Of a stretch of 64,000 nucleotides of DNA, positions 56,442 through 64,000 are shown in pieces. Source of the DNA: Chloroflexota bacterium. GTDB lineage: Bacteria; Chloroflexota; Anaerolineae; Anaerolineales; Villigracilaceae. The stretch is taken from positions 62,001-126,000 of the forward strand of contig JAJYLQ010000001.1 in the NCBI GenBank assembly GCA_021787595.1, in the 5' to 3' direction. Below the pieces are notes generated by a model that saw only the letters and a program-made list of their open reading frames with translations, was not told where the DNA came from and ran no database searches. The translations under genes were made by a program, and so were the position numbers. How positions within the stretch are numbered: the first letter of the stretch is position 1; each line of letters begins with the position of its first letter.

Positions 56442-56684
56442 ATGGACAAATATTTGCTTCCAGAAGATGATGGCTTATCAATCAGGGTCTTTCACAAGTG
56501 GACGAGACAAAAGCTTGACTATCTTGAAAGATACATTATTAACATGTTTGAGACATCTATGCGGCAAAAGAAATGGTGCGCCAGGTGTTATGTTGACTTG
56601 TTCGTTGGGAAAGGGGCCCTGGTCATCAAGATTGGATTAATCAGGAATGGCACTTTCTTTGCCTTGGCGATTAATCTGCCATAA
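56442..56684 (+). pseudogene. Truncated three-Cys-motif partner (TcmP-like) fragment
   Basis: This 80-codon ORF has the Shine-Dalgarno GAGGAGAATGG. Residues 17-65 (HKWTRQKLDYLERYI and YVDLFVGKGALVIK) resemble the N-terminus of TcmP proteins, where the WTxxKLDxxxxYL helix is followed by a methyltransferase-like YIDxFAGxG loop. Relatives continue for another 200 or more residues. Here the similarity stops at about 56636, exactly where the convergent flippase gene ends, so the remainder has been deleted. Similarity is from memory of the family and would need a search. Confidence 0.5.
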
Positions 56685-57674
56685 ACCAATCAGTCCCCAG
56701 AATGTGATTATCAAATAGTTTAGTATTTGGCTAATGAGAATATATGCCAGTGCATCTGAGCGCGAAAAACCAAATGGAACCAGCACGGTAACAGCCACGA
56801 ATTGATATACGCCAATATAACCCGGTGTGGACGGAATGGCACTTGACAGTCCTAGAGCAGCAAGTAGAATCAGCGCCTGACCTATATTCAGATTTTGTCC
56901 AATAATGCGCACGCCAATAACGTTAGTAATTGCATCTACAAACCAGATGACAATGGTTAGCATGGCGAAAGAAATCGCCCGTTTGGGATTTTGCAGTGAC
57001 CGCATTCCAATCATGAAACGAGAAATCTGTTCACCGAGCGCTGTTTTGAACTTTTCGGGCAATGGAAAGACATGCAAGACTTTGAAGAACAGTTTTTGCT
57101 GATAAGGCATAATAAGAATGAAAATGAGCCCGATTATTCCAGCACCTGTCATGACCCGGACCGCATTTTGAAATTGGGAGGGAAGCGAACTTTGGTCAAG
57201 AATCGCAATTGAACCAATGATAACCAAAGCAACTACATCCAACGCACGTTCGGTCAGGGCAGTGGCTAATACGAAGCTGGTGCCCAATCCCTTTTCCCGT
57301 CCAAGGAAGGCCGAACGCAGGATTTCGCCAGCTCTGGCCGGTAAGTAGGCATTCCCCATATAGCCAACCATATTGGCCCAGAAAACAGAAATCACCGGGA
57401 CCTTTTTCTCGGAATGGATAAAGACACTCCACCGCGTGGCTCTAATAAAATAATTCAAACTTGCAATTGGAACGACGATTAACAGAAACTCATAGCGCCC
57501 GTTTCTGATTGTGTTCCAAAATGATCCCCAATCGAGACCGCGCAACGTCAAATATAGCAGAACGATTGCAAGTACAGTGGCAAATAGAAATACCCAAGAG
57601 GCGCGTCTACTTTTCGCAGAATTGTTCTTAGGCGCGGCATCGCTTGATTCGATAGGTGGAGTGTGGGTTGACAA
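56637..57674 (-). CDS. Flippase-like membrane protein (LPG synthase TM / UPF0104)
   Basis: This encodes 345 residues with eight or nine hydrophobic segments. NYFIRATRWSVFI, GNAYLPARAGEILRSAFLGRE and SSAIPSTPGYIGVYQFVAV match the lysylphosphatidylglycerol-synthase transmembrane region family (AglD-like). In polysaccharide loci such proteins are thought to move lipid-linked sugars. The start lies two bases after the GT2 stop, so the two are co-transcribed. The ATG is followed by a Ser/Asn/Lys-rich N-terminus of about 25 residues. Confidence 0.9.
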   Translation of the reverse strand: MSTHTPPIESSDAAPKNNSAKSRRASWVFLFATVLAIVLLYLTLRGLDWGSFWNTIRNGRYEFLLIVVPIASLNYFIRATRWSVFIHSEKKVPVISVFWANMVGYMGNAYLPARAGEILRSAFLGREKGLGTSFVLATALTERALDVVALVIIGSIAILDQSSLPSQFQNAVRVMTGAGIIGLIFILIMPYQQKLFFKVLHVFPLPEKFKTALGEQISRFMIGMRSLQNPKRAISFAMLTIVIWFVDAITNVIGVRIIGQNLNIGQALILLAALGLSSAIPSTPGYIGVYQFVAVTVLVPFGFSRSDALAYILISQILNYLIITFWGLIGLWQINRQGKESAIPD

Positions 57675-57676
57675 GG

Positions 57677-58603
57677 TTAAAAATTAATACGCTCCTTTTC
57701 GATCACCAGCGGACGGTGGATGACCTGGGTGTAGATTGCGCCAACATATTCACCTATGATTCCAAGGAAGATCAATTGTACAGATCCTAGAAAGAACAGA
57801 CCGATGACCACCGGAGCCAGACCGACTGAAAAACTTGCCCAAAAGATCAGTTTATAAATAAGATATGCCAACCCAACCAAAAAGCTGATCCCTGCTGTCA
57901 TAAAGCCGAGCATGGCGGCAAGTCTCAATGGAATTTTTGTATAACTGGTGAGGCCGAGCATGGCCATATCGTACAGTGTGTAAAAATTGTTCTTGGTGAT
58001 TCCATGCTGCCGTCGCGGTTGTAAAAATTCGATATGTGCGATGGGAAGGCCTATATCTGCAATTAAGCCGCGAAAATAAGGATAAGGATCATCGAAGTCG
58101 CGCAGGATCTTGATCACCTGTTGATCGTAAAGCCCAAATCCCGTGAAGTTTTCGATCAACTCAACATCGGAAAGTCCGCGTAGTATACGATAATACAGGG
58201 AACGCAGGAAATAAACCAGCCCCCATTCCTGGCTGCTGGTCTTAATCCCGATCACAACTTTATAGCCGTCCTCCCACTTGTGGATGAATTCGGTAATTTT
58301 TTCCGGCGGGTCCTGCAAATCAGAGGCCATAACAATTACGGCATCGCCACTGGCTTGTAACAGCGCATGGTATGGCGAGCGGATGTGGCCGAAGTTGCGG
58401 GTATTGAAAATCACCTTGACGCATTTATCCTGTTTTGCCAGCTCGCGCAAAAGCTCAACGGTGCGGTCGGCGGAGGCGTTGTCAATGAAGATATGTTCGT
58501 ATTCGTAATCAAACCCCGCCATCACTTTTCGAACGCGATCATATAATTCCCGAATATTTTCTTCTTCGTTGAAACATGGTGTCACGATGCTAACACGCTT
58601 CAT
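57677..58603 (-). CDS. Glycosyltransferase family 2 with two C-terminal membrane helices
   Basis: This encodes 308 residues. The GT2 domain (VTPCFNEEENIRELYDRV and VIVMASDLQDPPE, with the DxD-like SDLQD) is followed by two membrane helices and a GEYVGAIYTQV amphipathic end. This is the polyisoprenyl-phosphate sugar transferase (DPM1/GtrB) arrangement. It likely charges undecaprenyl phosphate with a sugar for later transfer outside the cell. It is adjacent to the flippase-like gene, which would suit moving that product. Confidence 0.93.
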   Translation of the reverse strand: MKRVSIVTPCFNEEENIRELYDRVRKVMAGFDYEYEHIFIDNASADRTVELLRELAKQDKCVKVIFNTRNFGHIRSPYHALLQASGDAVIVMASDLQDPPEKITEFIHKWEDGYKVVIGIKTSSQEWGLVYFLRSLYYRILRGLSDVELIENFTGFGLYDQQVIKILRDFDDPYPYFRGLIADIGLPIAHIEFLQPRRQHGITKNNFYTLYDMAMLGLTSYTKIPLRLAAMLGFMTAGISFLVGLAYLIYKLIFWASFSVGLAPVVIGLFFLGSVQLIFLGIIGEYVGAIYTQVIHRPLVIEKERINF

Positions 58604-58624
58604 GTCGCACCTCTTTTTGGCAAA

Positions 58625-59707
58625 TTACAAACCGCGCTCATATAATTGTTTCTTTAAAATTTCGTCGTGATTGTAGAGGCTGTCAACCATCTCTACCATT
58701 AGCGGAGCATCCTTCTTACATTCCATAGCTAGCACTTGATCATTCAGCAATTCGCGACAGGAAAGCTGACCTTTTTGTAACGGGATAGCGAGATAATAAT
58801 CGTCTGGTGTTAGAACGTGACCGGTCGGTAGATCATGCTTGGCATAAACACCGCGCACAAGAGTTATAAGATAATCAACTTCTTTCTGTGTGGATGGCGC
58901 CTTCTCAATTCCGGGCGCACCACACATTTCGCGGGCTTTATTGAAAGCCTGAAACCATTCCGCAATTTGTTCAGGAGTGGAGCAGTACAGCGAGAGCGGT
59001 TTATCTGCAGTTTTGATATCAATGTGACGCTCAAAGGTTCTTGCGCCTTTGGCATAGGCAATCATGATGGATGAGCGCCAGTCGTGATATTCATGTGTGG
59101 AAAGTCCGATCACATGGCCGGGGTAGCGGTTCTTCAGAAAATCAATCTGATTAAGCTGCAAATCCGCATCTTCGGACGGGTAGATGGAAACGCAATGATT
59201 GATTGCCAGTGGAATATTACGATGCTCGAAGAAAAGCACCATGTTATCAATATCATTGAGAGATGTGCCACCGGTTGAAACGAGCACCGGCTTGCGCGTC
59301 TTGGCAATCTTTTCCAGCAGAGGCCAGTCGGTGACATCGGAACTGGCGATTTTGATGATCTCGATGCCTAACTCCACACACAAGTCCACGGACTTCTCAT
59401 CGAATGGCGTAGCTACCCGAACACAGTTAGCGCGGCGAATGGCCTCGACCAAAGTGGTTATATCTTCACGACTCAGACGCGTGTCCAATGTTTTCTTAAT
59501 GTAGCGAATGTCATTTCGATTCATAAAATCTTTGTGAACGAATGTATCCACGTCGCGGAACTGCAGTTTGATTGCAGCTCGCACATCGTTGTAACGCGCG
59601 ACCGTCCCGAATTCCTTGATGATTCGCAGGCCGCGATTCACATCGCCCCAATGATTATTGGCTAGTTCTAGAACAAAAAGATCTTCAAAAACATCTCGAT
59701 TGATCAC
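58625..59707 (-). CDS. NeuB-like sialic/nonulosonic acid synthase family protein
   Basis: This encodes 360 residues. The NeuB TIM barrel includes ELANNHWGDV at about 14, ATPFDEKSVDLCVELGIEIIKIASSDVTDWPLL and VLVSTGGTS. A C-terminal SAF (antifreeze-like) domain starts at about 290 (LVRGVYAKHDLPTGHVLTPDDYY). Family members condense phosphoenolpyruvate with an aminosugar. The usual GLSDHT motif reads GLSTHEYHD, a departure near the active site. No CMP-sugar synthetase or epimerase accompanies it in view, so the exact sugar is open. Confidence 0.85.
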   Translation of the reverse strand: MINRDVFEDLFVLELANNHWGDVNRGLRIIKEFGTVARYNDVRAAIKLQFRDVDTFVHKDFMNRNDIRYIKKTLDTRLSREDITTLVEAIRRANCVRVATPFDEKSVDLCVELGIEIIKIASSDVTDWPLLEKIAKTRKPVLVSTGGTSLNDIDNMVLFFEHRNIPLAINHCVSIYPSEDADLQLNQIDFLKNRYPGHVIGLSTHEYHDWRSSIMIAYAKGARTFERHIDIKTADKPLSLYCSTPEQIAEWFQAFNKAREMCGAPGIEKAPSTQKEVDYLITLVRGVYAKHDLPTGHVLTPDDYYLAIPLQKGQLSCRELLNDQVLAMECKKDAPLMVEMVDSLYNHDEILKKQLYERGL

Positions 59708-59779
59708 AGGTCCTCCGGTTTCTTGCTTTTATTTTATCTCAGGATATATGCCTTGAACTCAGCAATTGAAAAGAAGCTA

Positions 59780-61585
59780 TTACTCCTCCCATGGTGGAAT
59801 CAGTAAATTACCGAGCAGTTCTTCGCGCTCAAGAAATGGGAACATATCTTCAAGAGGAGCAGAAACGATACGGCCGTCTGGCAATTGGCGCGAGCTTTGA
59901 CGCGGCTCGAAGCCCTGATCGGGATCGAGTACCACCTCACACAATACTGGCCCAGGCGTATCCAAGGCATTTTGTAATGGTAATGCAAAATCTTTCATGT
60001 CGAGTTTGGTAAAAGCCAGCCCATACGCGTTGGCAAGCTTCTCGAAATCCGGAAAGGAAACACCCGATGCGGGACTCTCTCCAACTGTTGAACCGAAGAA
60101 GCCTTTTTGGGATGTGCGGATGGATAGATAGCCATTGTTATTTAGAACAAAAAGTTTTACAGGGAGTTTATTTTTGATCAACGTTTGCAATTCCTGAATA
60201 TTGAGCTGCAAACTTCCATCACCAGCGAGACAAATAACGCGCTTATCTTCACGTGCAACCGCCGCGCCGATTGCGGCGGGCAAATCATATCCCATCGAAG
60301 CCGAACCAGAGTTGGAAAACAATCGCTGTCCAAATTTGATTTTGGCAACTTGGAATGGAACTATGCAAGCTGTTGCGTTGCCAGTAACAACAACATCGTC
60401 TGCATTGAGCTGATCGAACAACGTTTCCATGAAATGATAGGGATTTATTTTCCCATTGAAGATTCGATGCTTAGGTAAAACTGCTGGATAACGCGCTTGT
60501 CGTTCTTTGCACCACCTTAGCCAGTTTGCATATTTGGTTTGATCCCAATTGCAACTGTCAAGCTGATGATTCATCTCCAACAAAAATTCTTTTGCGTCTG
60601 CCACGATGGGCATGTCTGGTTGGACAGTAGGGCGGTGCAGTTCTGACGGGTCAATATCCACCCAAATTTTATATGCGGCACGCGCAAACGATTTGAATGT
60701 GTAGCCGGTCTGGCGGACGTTGAGGCGGCTTCCAATGATCAGCAACACATCTGAGTTTTGAACCGCAAAGTTACCGGGACGCGTGCCAATCGTGCCGGGG
60801 CGCCCACAGAAAACGGGGTCTTCCGAATCAATTAGATCATGTGTCCAGCCCGTGGTGACAGGAATTCCAAGTTTATGAATTACTTCATTGAAGATGTCCA
60901 CCGCGCCTGCAAGACGGACTCCAGTTCCCGCGAGGATAACCGGACGCTGTGCGTTTCTTAACCGGTCTAACGTTTGAGATACGGACTCAGCCAATTGAGC
61001 AGAATCCATCTCCGGTTTCGATTCTGAAGCGAAACCTTCCAGCGTTGATTCATCTACCTGACTCGATTGAACGTCAATTGGAATATCCAGCCAACACGGA
61101 CCGGGTCTTCCGCTCTGTGCGAGATGCCAAGCTTTCTCAAGCTGATAGCGAATCATTTTGGGATCGTCGACCGTGATTGCATATTTGGTGATGCCGCGTA
61201 CCATCGAAATGATATCCGCTTCCTGGTCGCCAAGCTGACGCAAATTGGGCAAATCGTAAGTGCGGACATAAGTTTCGCGCTTGACTTGTCCCGAAAGAAT
61301 GAGCATGGGAATCGAATCGGTCCACGCGCCGAACACCCCGTTGAGTGCATTGATGCCGCCCGGACCGGTAGTGACATTGATTACGCCGGGCGTGTTCGTG
61401 ATGCGCGCATACCCTTCTGCCGCCATGGCACAAGCCTGCTCGTGATGATTGAAAATGGTTTTGATTTTTGGATGTGTGCCGATGGAATAGTTGAGAAACA
61501 TCGCGCCGCCTCCGGTCAGCATAAAGACATGGCGGACACCGAAATTGGATAATTTGTTGGCAATGTAATCTGAAACGCGAATCAT
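59780..61585 (-). CDS. Acetolactate synthase-like thiamine pyrophosphate enzyme
   Basis: This encodes 601 residues with three domains. The catalytic Glu lies in NHHEQACAMAAEGYAR at about 48-63. The central domain has GTGVRLAGAVDIFNE, and the C-terminal TPP/Mg motif runs from AGDGSLQLNIQELQT to VLNNNGYLS. The overall pattern is IlvB/AHAS-like. No regulatory subunit or other branched-chain genes are nearby, and it lies among surface-sugar genes. A role like YerE, which adds a two-carbon acetyl branch to a nucleotide sugar, is therefore a reasonable alternative to amino-acid synthesis. Confidence 0.88.
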   Translation of the reverse strand: MIRVSDYIANKLSNFGVRHVFMLTGGGAMFLNYSIGTHPKIKTIFNHHEQACAMAAEGYARITNTPGVINVTTGPGGINALNGVFGAWTDSIPMLILSGQVKRETYVRTYDLPNLRQLGDQEADIISMVRGITKYAITVDDPKMIRYQLEKAWHLAQSGRPGPCWLDIPIDVQSSQVDESTLEGFASESKPEMDSAQLAESVSQTLDRLRNAQRPVILAGTGVRLAGAVDIFNEVIHKLGIPVTTGWTHDLIDSEDPVFCGRPGTIGTRPGNFAVQNSDVLLIIGSRLNVRQTGYTFKSFARAAYKIWVDIDPSELHRPTVQPDMPIVADAKEFLLEMNHQLDSCNWDQTKYANWLRWCKERQARYPAVLPKHRIFNGKINPYHFMETLFDQLNADDVVVTGNATACIVPFQVAKIKFGQRLFSNSGSASMGYDLPAAIGAAVAREDKRVICLAGDGSLQLNIQELQTLIKNKLPVKLFVLNNNGYLSIRTSQKGFFGSTVGESPASGVSFPDFEKLANAYGLAFTKLDMKDFALPLQNALDTPGPVLCEVVLDPDQGFEPRQSSRQLPDGRIVSAPLEDMFPFLEREELLGNLLIPPWEE

Positions 61586-61588
61586 AGC

Positions 61589-62653
61589 TTATTTTGGTAC
61601 AGCATATAATATGAGTTCGAAGCCATTGAAAGCGTGAGCGCGTAAGTAATAAGTATATTCATTGTTTGCCATCTGCTCGATTAGCAAAGGGATTTGCCAT
61701 AAATGTTCTGGACAATGATAAATGGCAATAGCCAATCCGGGACGATACCTGTTAATTAAATTCTTTGCGCCAAGTAACGCTTCGTATTCCGATCCCTCAA
61801 TATCCATCTTGATGAGGTTTGGGGCAAAGTTTGGAATGGCATCATCTAATGAAACGCATTGGAGTATATTCCCACCTGTACTGATTATTTTGCTTCCTTC
61901 GCCCTGACCGGTTGTAAATTTCAATTGCGTAGTTGAAGAATAAACCCCGTAGGGCCAGAGAGTTGTATTAGGTAAAAGCTTTTGGTTTTCCTTTGCAAAA
62001 TGAGCGAGTTTATGAAAGTTGTTTTCATCCGGTTCAAATGCGGCGACCGCCTCAAGAGGAATATCGGCGTTGATAAAGTTTCTTAGTGTGTCACCATCGA
62101 ATGCGCCGCAATCAACGAAGCGCAGTGGCATTTTCCATAGTGGAATATCAGGCGGAAAATATTGATGTTCCAAATCAGGTTGAGGCAGGATGGAATAATC
62201 ACCACTCAAACGAAATTGAATCAATTGGTTGTAAAGATCGCGGCTGGTCACATCTTCAAAAAGATTTGCCGTTGAATTTAATTCTTCTTTATAGCCGTCA
62301 TAAAATGTCCGCTTGGTCAGCCAGTAGCGTGTTCCAAGTTTGTCGGCAAATTCATCATATAAATCAATGGGAGTAATGATCTGCTTGAAGCCTAATGAAT
62401 TCAATCGCGAAATAATAGCGGCAATATTTGCATCGCGGTTGTGAATACCGATGACGACCGCGGAGTTGGGACGGATATCCATTGGGATTGTGTCAGGCTG
62501 TTGAATTTGCAATTCTTGTATTGTAATTTGACGAGGATAATGATTGAGAAAACCACTCACAGTTAAGTGGTGCCGCGTTAAAACATCTAGTACATCGCGG
62601 GCGAATGTGCCGGTGCCATAAATAAAAACTTTCTTGTTGCCGATGTCTCGCAT
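61589..62653 (-). CDS. FkbM family methyltransferase with N-terminal Rossmann-like domain
   Basis: This encodes 354 residues. The N-terminal 120 residues start KKVFIYGTGTFARDVLDVLTRHH and look like a nucleotide- or sugar-binding Rossmann domain. The C-terminal FkbM methyltransferase has VDCGAFDGDTLRNF (SAM motif I at about 188), AAFEPDENNF and LIKMDIEGSEYEALLGA. It probably O-methylates a sugar of the surface glycan. It starts 44 bases after the upstream stop and ends three bases before the TPP enzyme gene. Confidence 0.9.
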   Translation of the reverse strand: MRDIGNKKVFIYGTGTFARDVLDVLTRHHLTVSGFLNHYPRQITIQELQIQQPDTIPMDIRPNSAVVIGIHNRDANIAAIISRLNSLGFKQIITPIDLYDEFADKLGTRYWLTKRTFYDGYKEELNSTANLFEDVTSRDLYNQLIQFRLSGDYSILPQPDLEHQYFPPDIPLWKMPLRFVDCGAFDGDTLRNFINADIPLEAVAAFEPDENNFHKLAHFAKENQKLLPNTTLWPYGVYSSTTQLKFTTGQGEGSKIISTGGNILQCVSLDDAIPNFAPNLIKMDIEGSEYEALLGAKNLINRYRPGLAIAIYHCPEHLWQIPLLIEQMANNEYTYYLRAHAFNGFELILYAVPK

Positions 62654-62697
62654 ATCAGTACCGATCTTTAAACTTTCGATTCGTTTTAGAATTTTAG

Positions 62698-63885
62698 TCA
62701 GTCGGTTCTGCGTTGTGTCTTCAACGGGATTGAGACGATAATCAGCAAAATCGTCAAAAGCATGGGGTTTAGTATAATTCCAATGTTGACATCGGAATAA
62801 AACACATAATAAGCTTTTGGGATAAGGATTAAGCCCAGTAATATTGTGGTTACCTTATCTATGGAAGATTTTTCGTTTTGTGCGAGAAAGAGTAATAGCG
62901 GCGGATAAAGCATTAATAACCGATAATCTCCCGATGATTGGGGAAATAAGATCATCATGAGCGTTATGATCAACAGCCTGCGCCAGAAGGGATAGTTGTT
63001 TTTGTAGATTACGAATGTAATTATAAAAAAGAATGCGGTTACTAAGAGCACGTATGCGCGATTGAACCACGATGAGGTAATAAGAGATGGTTTAAGGAAT
63101 AGTAGAAGTGTGAAGAGAGAAGAATTAAAACGTACTAGACTTCCGCTTCCGAATGCAATTGAATAGGATGTGCCAAAAGAAGCTAACATTTTGCTAAATT
63201 CAATGGCTAATCCGCCTTTGAACACTGCAAGGCTGACAATTTCCAGGGCAAAAGTTAATCCGCCAGTTAGAAGAATATCCCGAATGCGCTTATCAAGCAG
63301 GGGAATGGTCAATAAAACTAATGGATATCCTTTCATCGCGATTGGAAATGCTAAAAGCAGGACGGCGAGTGTCAACCGGCCGCGTTGATAGAGGTAAACA
63401 AAAAGAGAAATAAAGATAAATACGATAATATCAAAATTGGCGCGGTCCAAAATAAACAAAATGGGATATGTCAGTAATACTAATGTGAGAGCATTTAATC
63501 TTTCGGCGAAATTTAGTTTCTTGTTTCTGTAAAGCGTGTTGATGATGTACCATATTAAATATGTAATGAAAAGTGTAATAAATATAGCAAGAGAAATTAT
63601 CCATGGTCGAGTAAGTGAGAAAAGAAATGAAACCAGATACCCAAACGGAAGATAACCGCCGATATAATTAATTCGCGCAGGGTTATAGGGATCAAGATCG
63701 GAGGAACCTCGAAGCGGATTGAAAAAATCCATGAAGCGGTCGTCTGAACGGAAGAGGAATGTGTCGTAGGGATAACCTCGTCCCATAAAATGGTTTGCCA
63801 AGTGAAAGACAACCGCACAGATAAATCCTGTGAAAATTACAAGCACAAGGAGTTCAATCTTTTTTTCTTTTTCCATTGGATTCAT
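62698..63885 (-). CDS. GT87/DUF2029-like multi-pass glycosyltransferase
   Basis: This encodes 395 residues with about ten hydrophobic segments. The first extracytoplasmic loop carries DTFLFRSDDRFMDFFNPLRGS with acidic residues typical of GT-C enzymes. AFPIAMKGYPLVLLTIPLL is characteristic of the DUF2029/GT87 group, which uses polyprenyl-phosphate mannose or similar donors. The gene is markedly AT-rich compared with the first 56 kb. Start ATG at 63885; one three codons later (63876) is possible. Confidence 0.82.
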   Translation of the reverse strand: MNPMEKEKKIELLVLVIFTGFICAVVFHLANHFMGRGYPYDTFLFRSDDRFMDFFNPLRGSSDLDPYNPARINYIGGYLPFGYLVSFLFSLTRPWIISLAIFITLFITYLIWYIINTLYRNKKLNFAERLNALTLVLLTYPILFILDRANFDIIVFIFISLFVYLYQRGRLTLAVLLLAFPIAMKGYPLVLLTIPLLDKRIRDILLTGGLTFALEIVSLAVFKGGLAIEFSKMLASFGTSYSIAFGSGSLVRFNSSLFTLLLFLKPSLITSSWFNRAYVLLVTAFFFIITFVIYKNNYPFWRRLLIITLMMILFPQSSGDYRLLMLYPPLLLFLAQNEKSSIDKVTTILLGLILIPKAYYVFYSDVNIGIILNPMLLTILLIIVSIPLKTQRRTD

Positions 63886-63886
63886 T

Positions 63887-64000
63887 TCAATTGTGAACGT
63901 AGAAAAGATAAAATAACCTGCGTGCTATTCCAAGAAATTTGCTTGTAAGAATCCCTTGTTGACGATCCTTCCACTGGATGTTGAAGCGCGGATCATTTGC
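63887..64000 (-). CDS. C-terminal fragment of a probable glycosyltransferase
   Basis: Thirty-seven codons are visible, ending at a TGA at 63887-63889, two bases before the GT87-like ATG. The ending (FNIQWKDRQQGILTSKF and FLGIARRLFYLF) resembles the tail of polyisoprenyl-phosphate glycosyltransferases of GT2, where a basic Arg and a Gly-x-Ser-Lys stretch precede the end. Most of the gene lies outside the window, so the call is tentative. Confidence 0.5.
   Translation of the reverse strand, partial: ANDPRFNIQWKDRQQGILTSKFLGIARRLFYLFYVHN

Overview
The window looks like a chromosomal segment of an Anaerolineae-type Chloroflexota bacterium. This is inferred from gene content and repeat style, not from a marker gene. 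The evidence is a giant PAS/GAF/HD-GYP sensor, a DUF951 gene, an alpha-glucan phosphorylase of the DUF3417 type, GAAC-N4-GTTC and TTGACA/TATAAT promoter signals, and a very high load of short palindromic repeats, including one that encodes the peptide DPSTSSGQ. There is no rRNA, CRISPR array, insertion sequence or phage. One tRNA is present, Glu with anticodon CTC.

Layout. 1-1.5 kb: a truncated membrane protein and, divergently, a membrane protein behind a promoter carrying a perfect LexA-type box. 1.5-5.1 kb: a four-gene minus-strand operon (NAD-dependent epimerase, two GNAT acetyltransferases, a GINT1_N-like beta-propeller protein). 5.2-12.8 kb: a roughly 2,500-residue cytoplasmic sensor ending in an intact HD-GYP c-di-GMP phosphodiesterase. 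12.8-18.2 kb: Era, a DMT exporter, O6-alkylguanine transferase and a three-gene ABC-2 exporter. 18.5-22 kb: a prephenate-dehydrogenase-like gene, a GIY-YIG nuclease, a phosphoribosyltransferase, DUF951 and an MGDG-synthase-like glycosyltransferase. 22.2-27.4 kb: a TPP riboswitch with terminator and antiterminator controlling thiamine pyrophosphokinase and a ThiBPQ thiamine importer. 27.5-31.8 kb: small and multi-pass membrane proteins, plus an intergenic region holding a probable unannotated 18-codon gene. 32-37.2 kb: a six-gene operon for nucleoside uptake and breakdown (ribokinase, nucleoside hydrolase, ECF S, T, A, A). 39.3-44.6 kb: the tRNA and a lactate-utilisation set lutA, lutB, lutC split by two unrelated genes. 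44.8-49.5 kb: glycogen phosphorylase, a DUF5698/DUF2179 protein, an M29 aminopeptidase and a four-helix-bundle protein. 49.5-64 kb: surface polysaccharide genes. The first half is plus strand (bi-domain oxidoreductase, Nudix, heparinase-like, GT4). The second is a visibly AT-richer minus-strand block (flippase-like, GT2, NeuB-like, AHAS-like TPP enzyme, FkbM methyltransferase, GT87-like).

The most unusual property is that several families of interspersed repeats lie inside genes without breaking the reading frame. Repeat-encoded peptides can be seen in about a dozen otherwise intact proteins. The best candidate for an undescribed element is the small transcription unit at about 29.63-29.47 kb (minus strand). 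It has a consensus promoter, a strong Shine-Dalgarno, an 18-codon ORF whose 3' end can pair with its own ribosome binding site, and a following hairpin.
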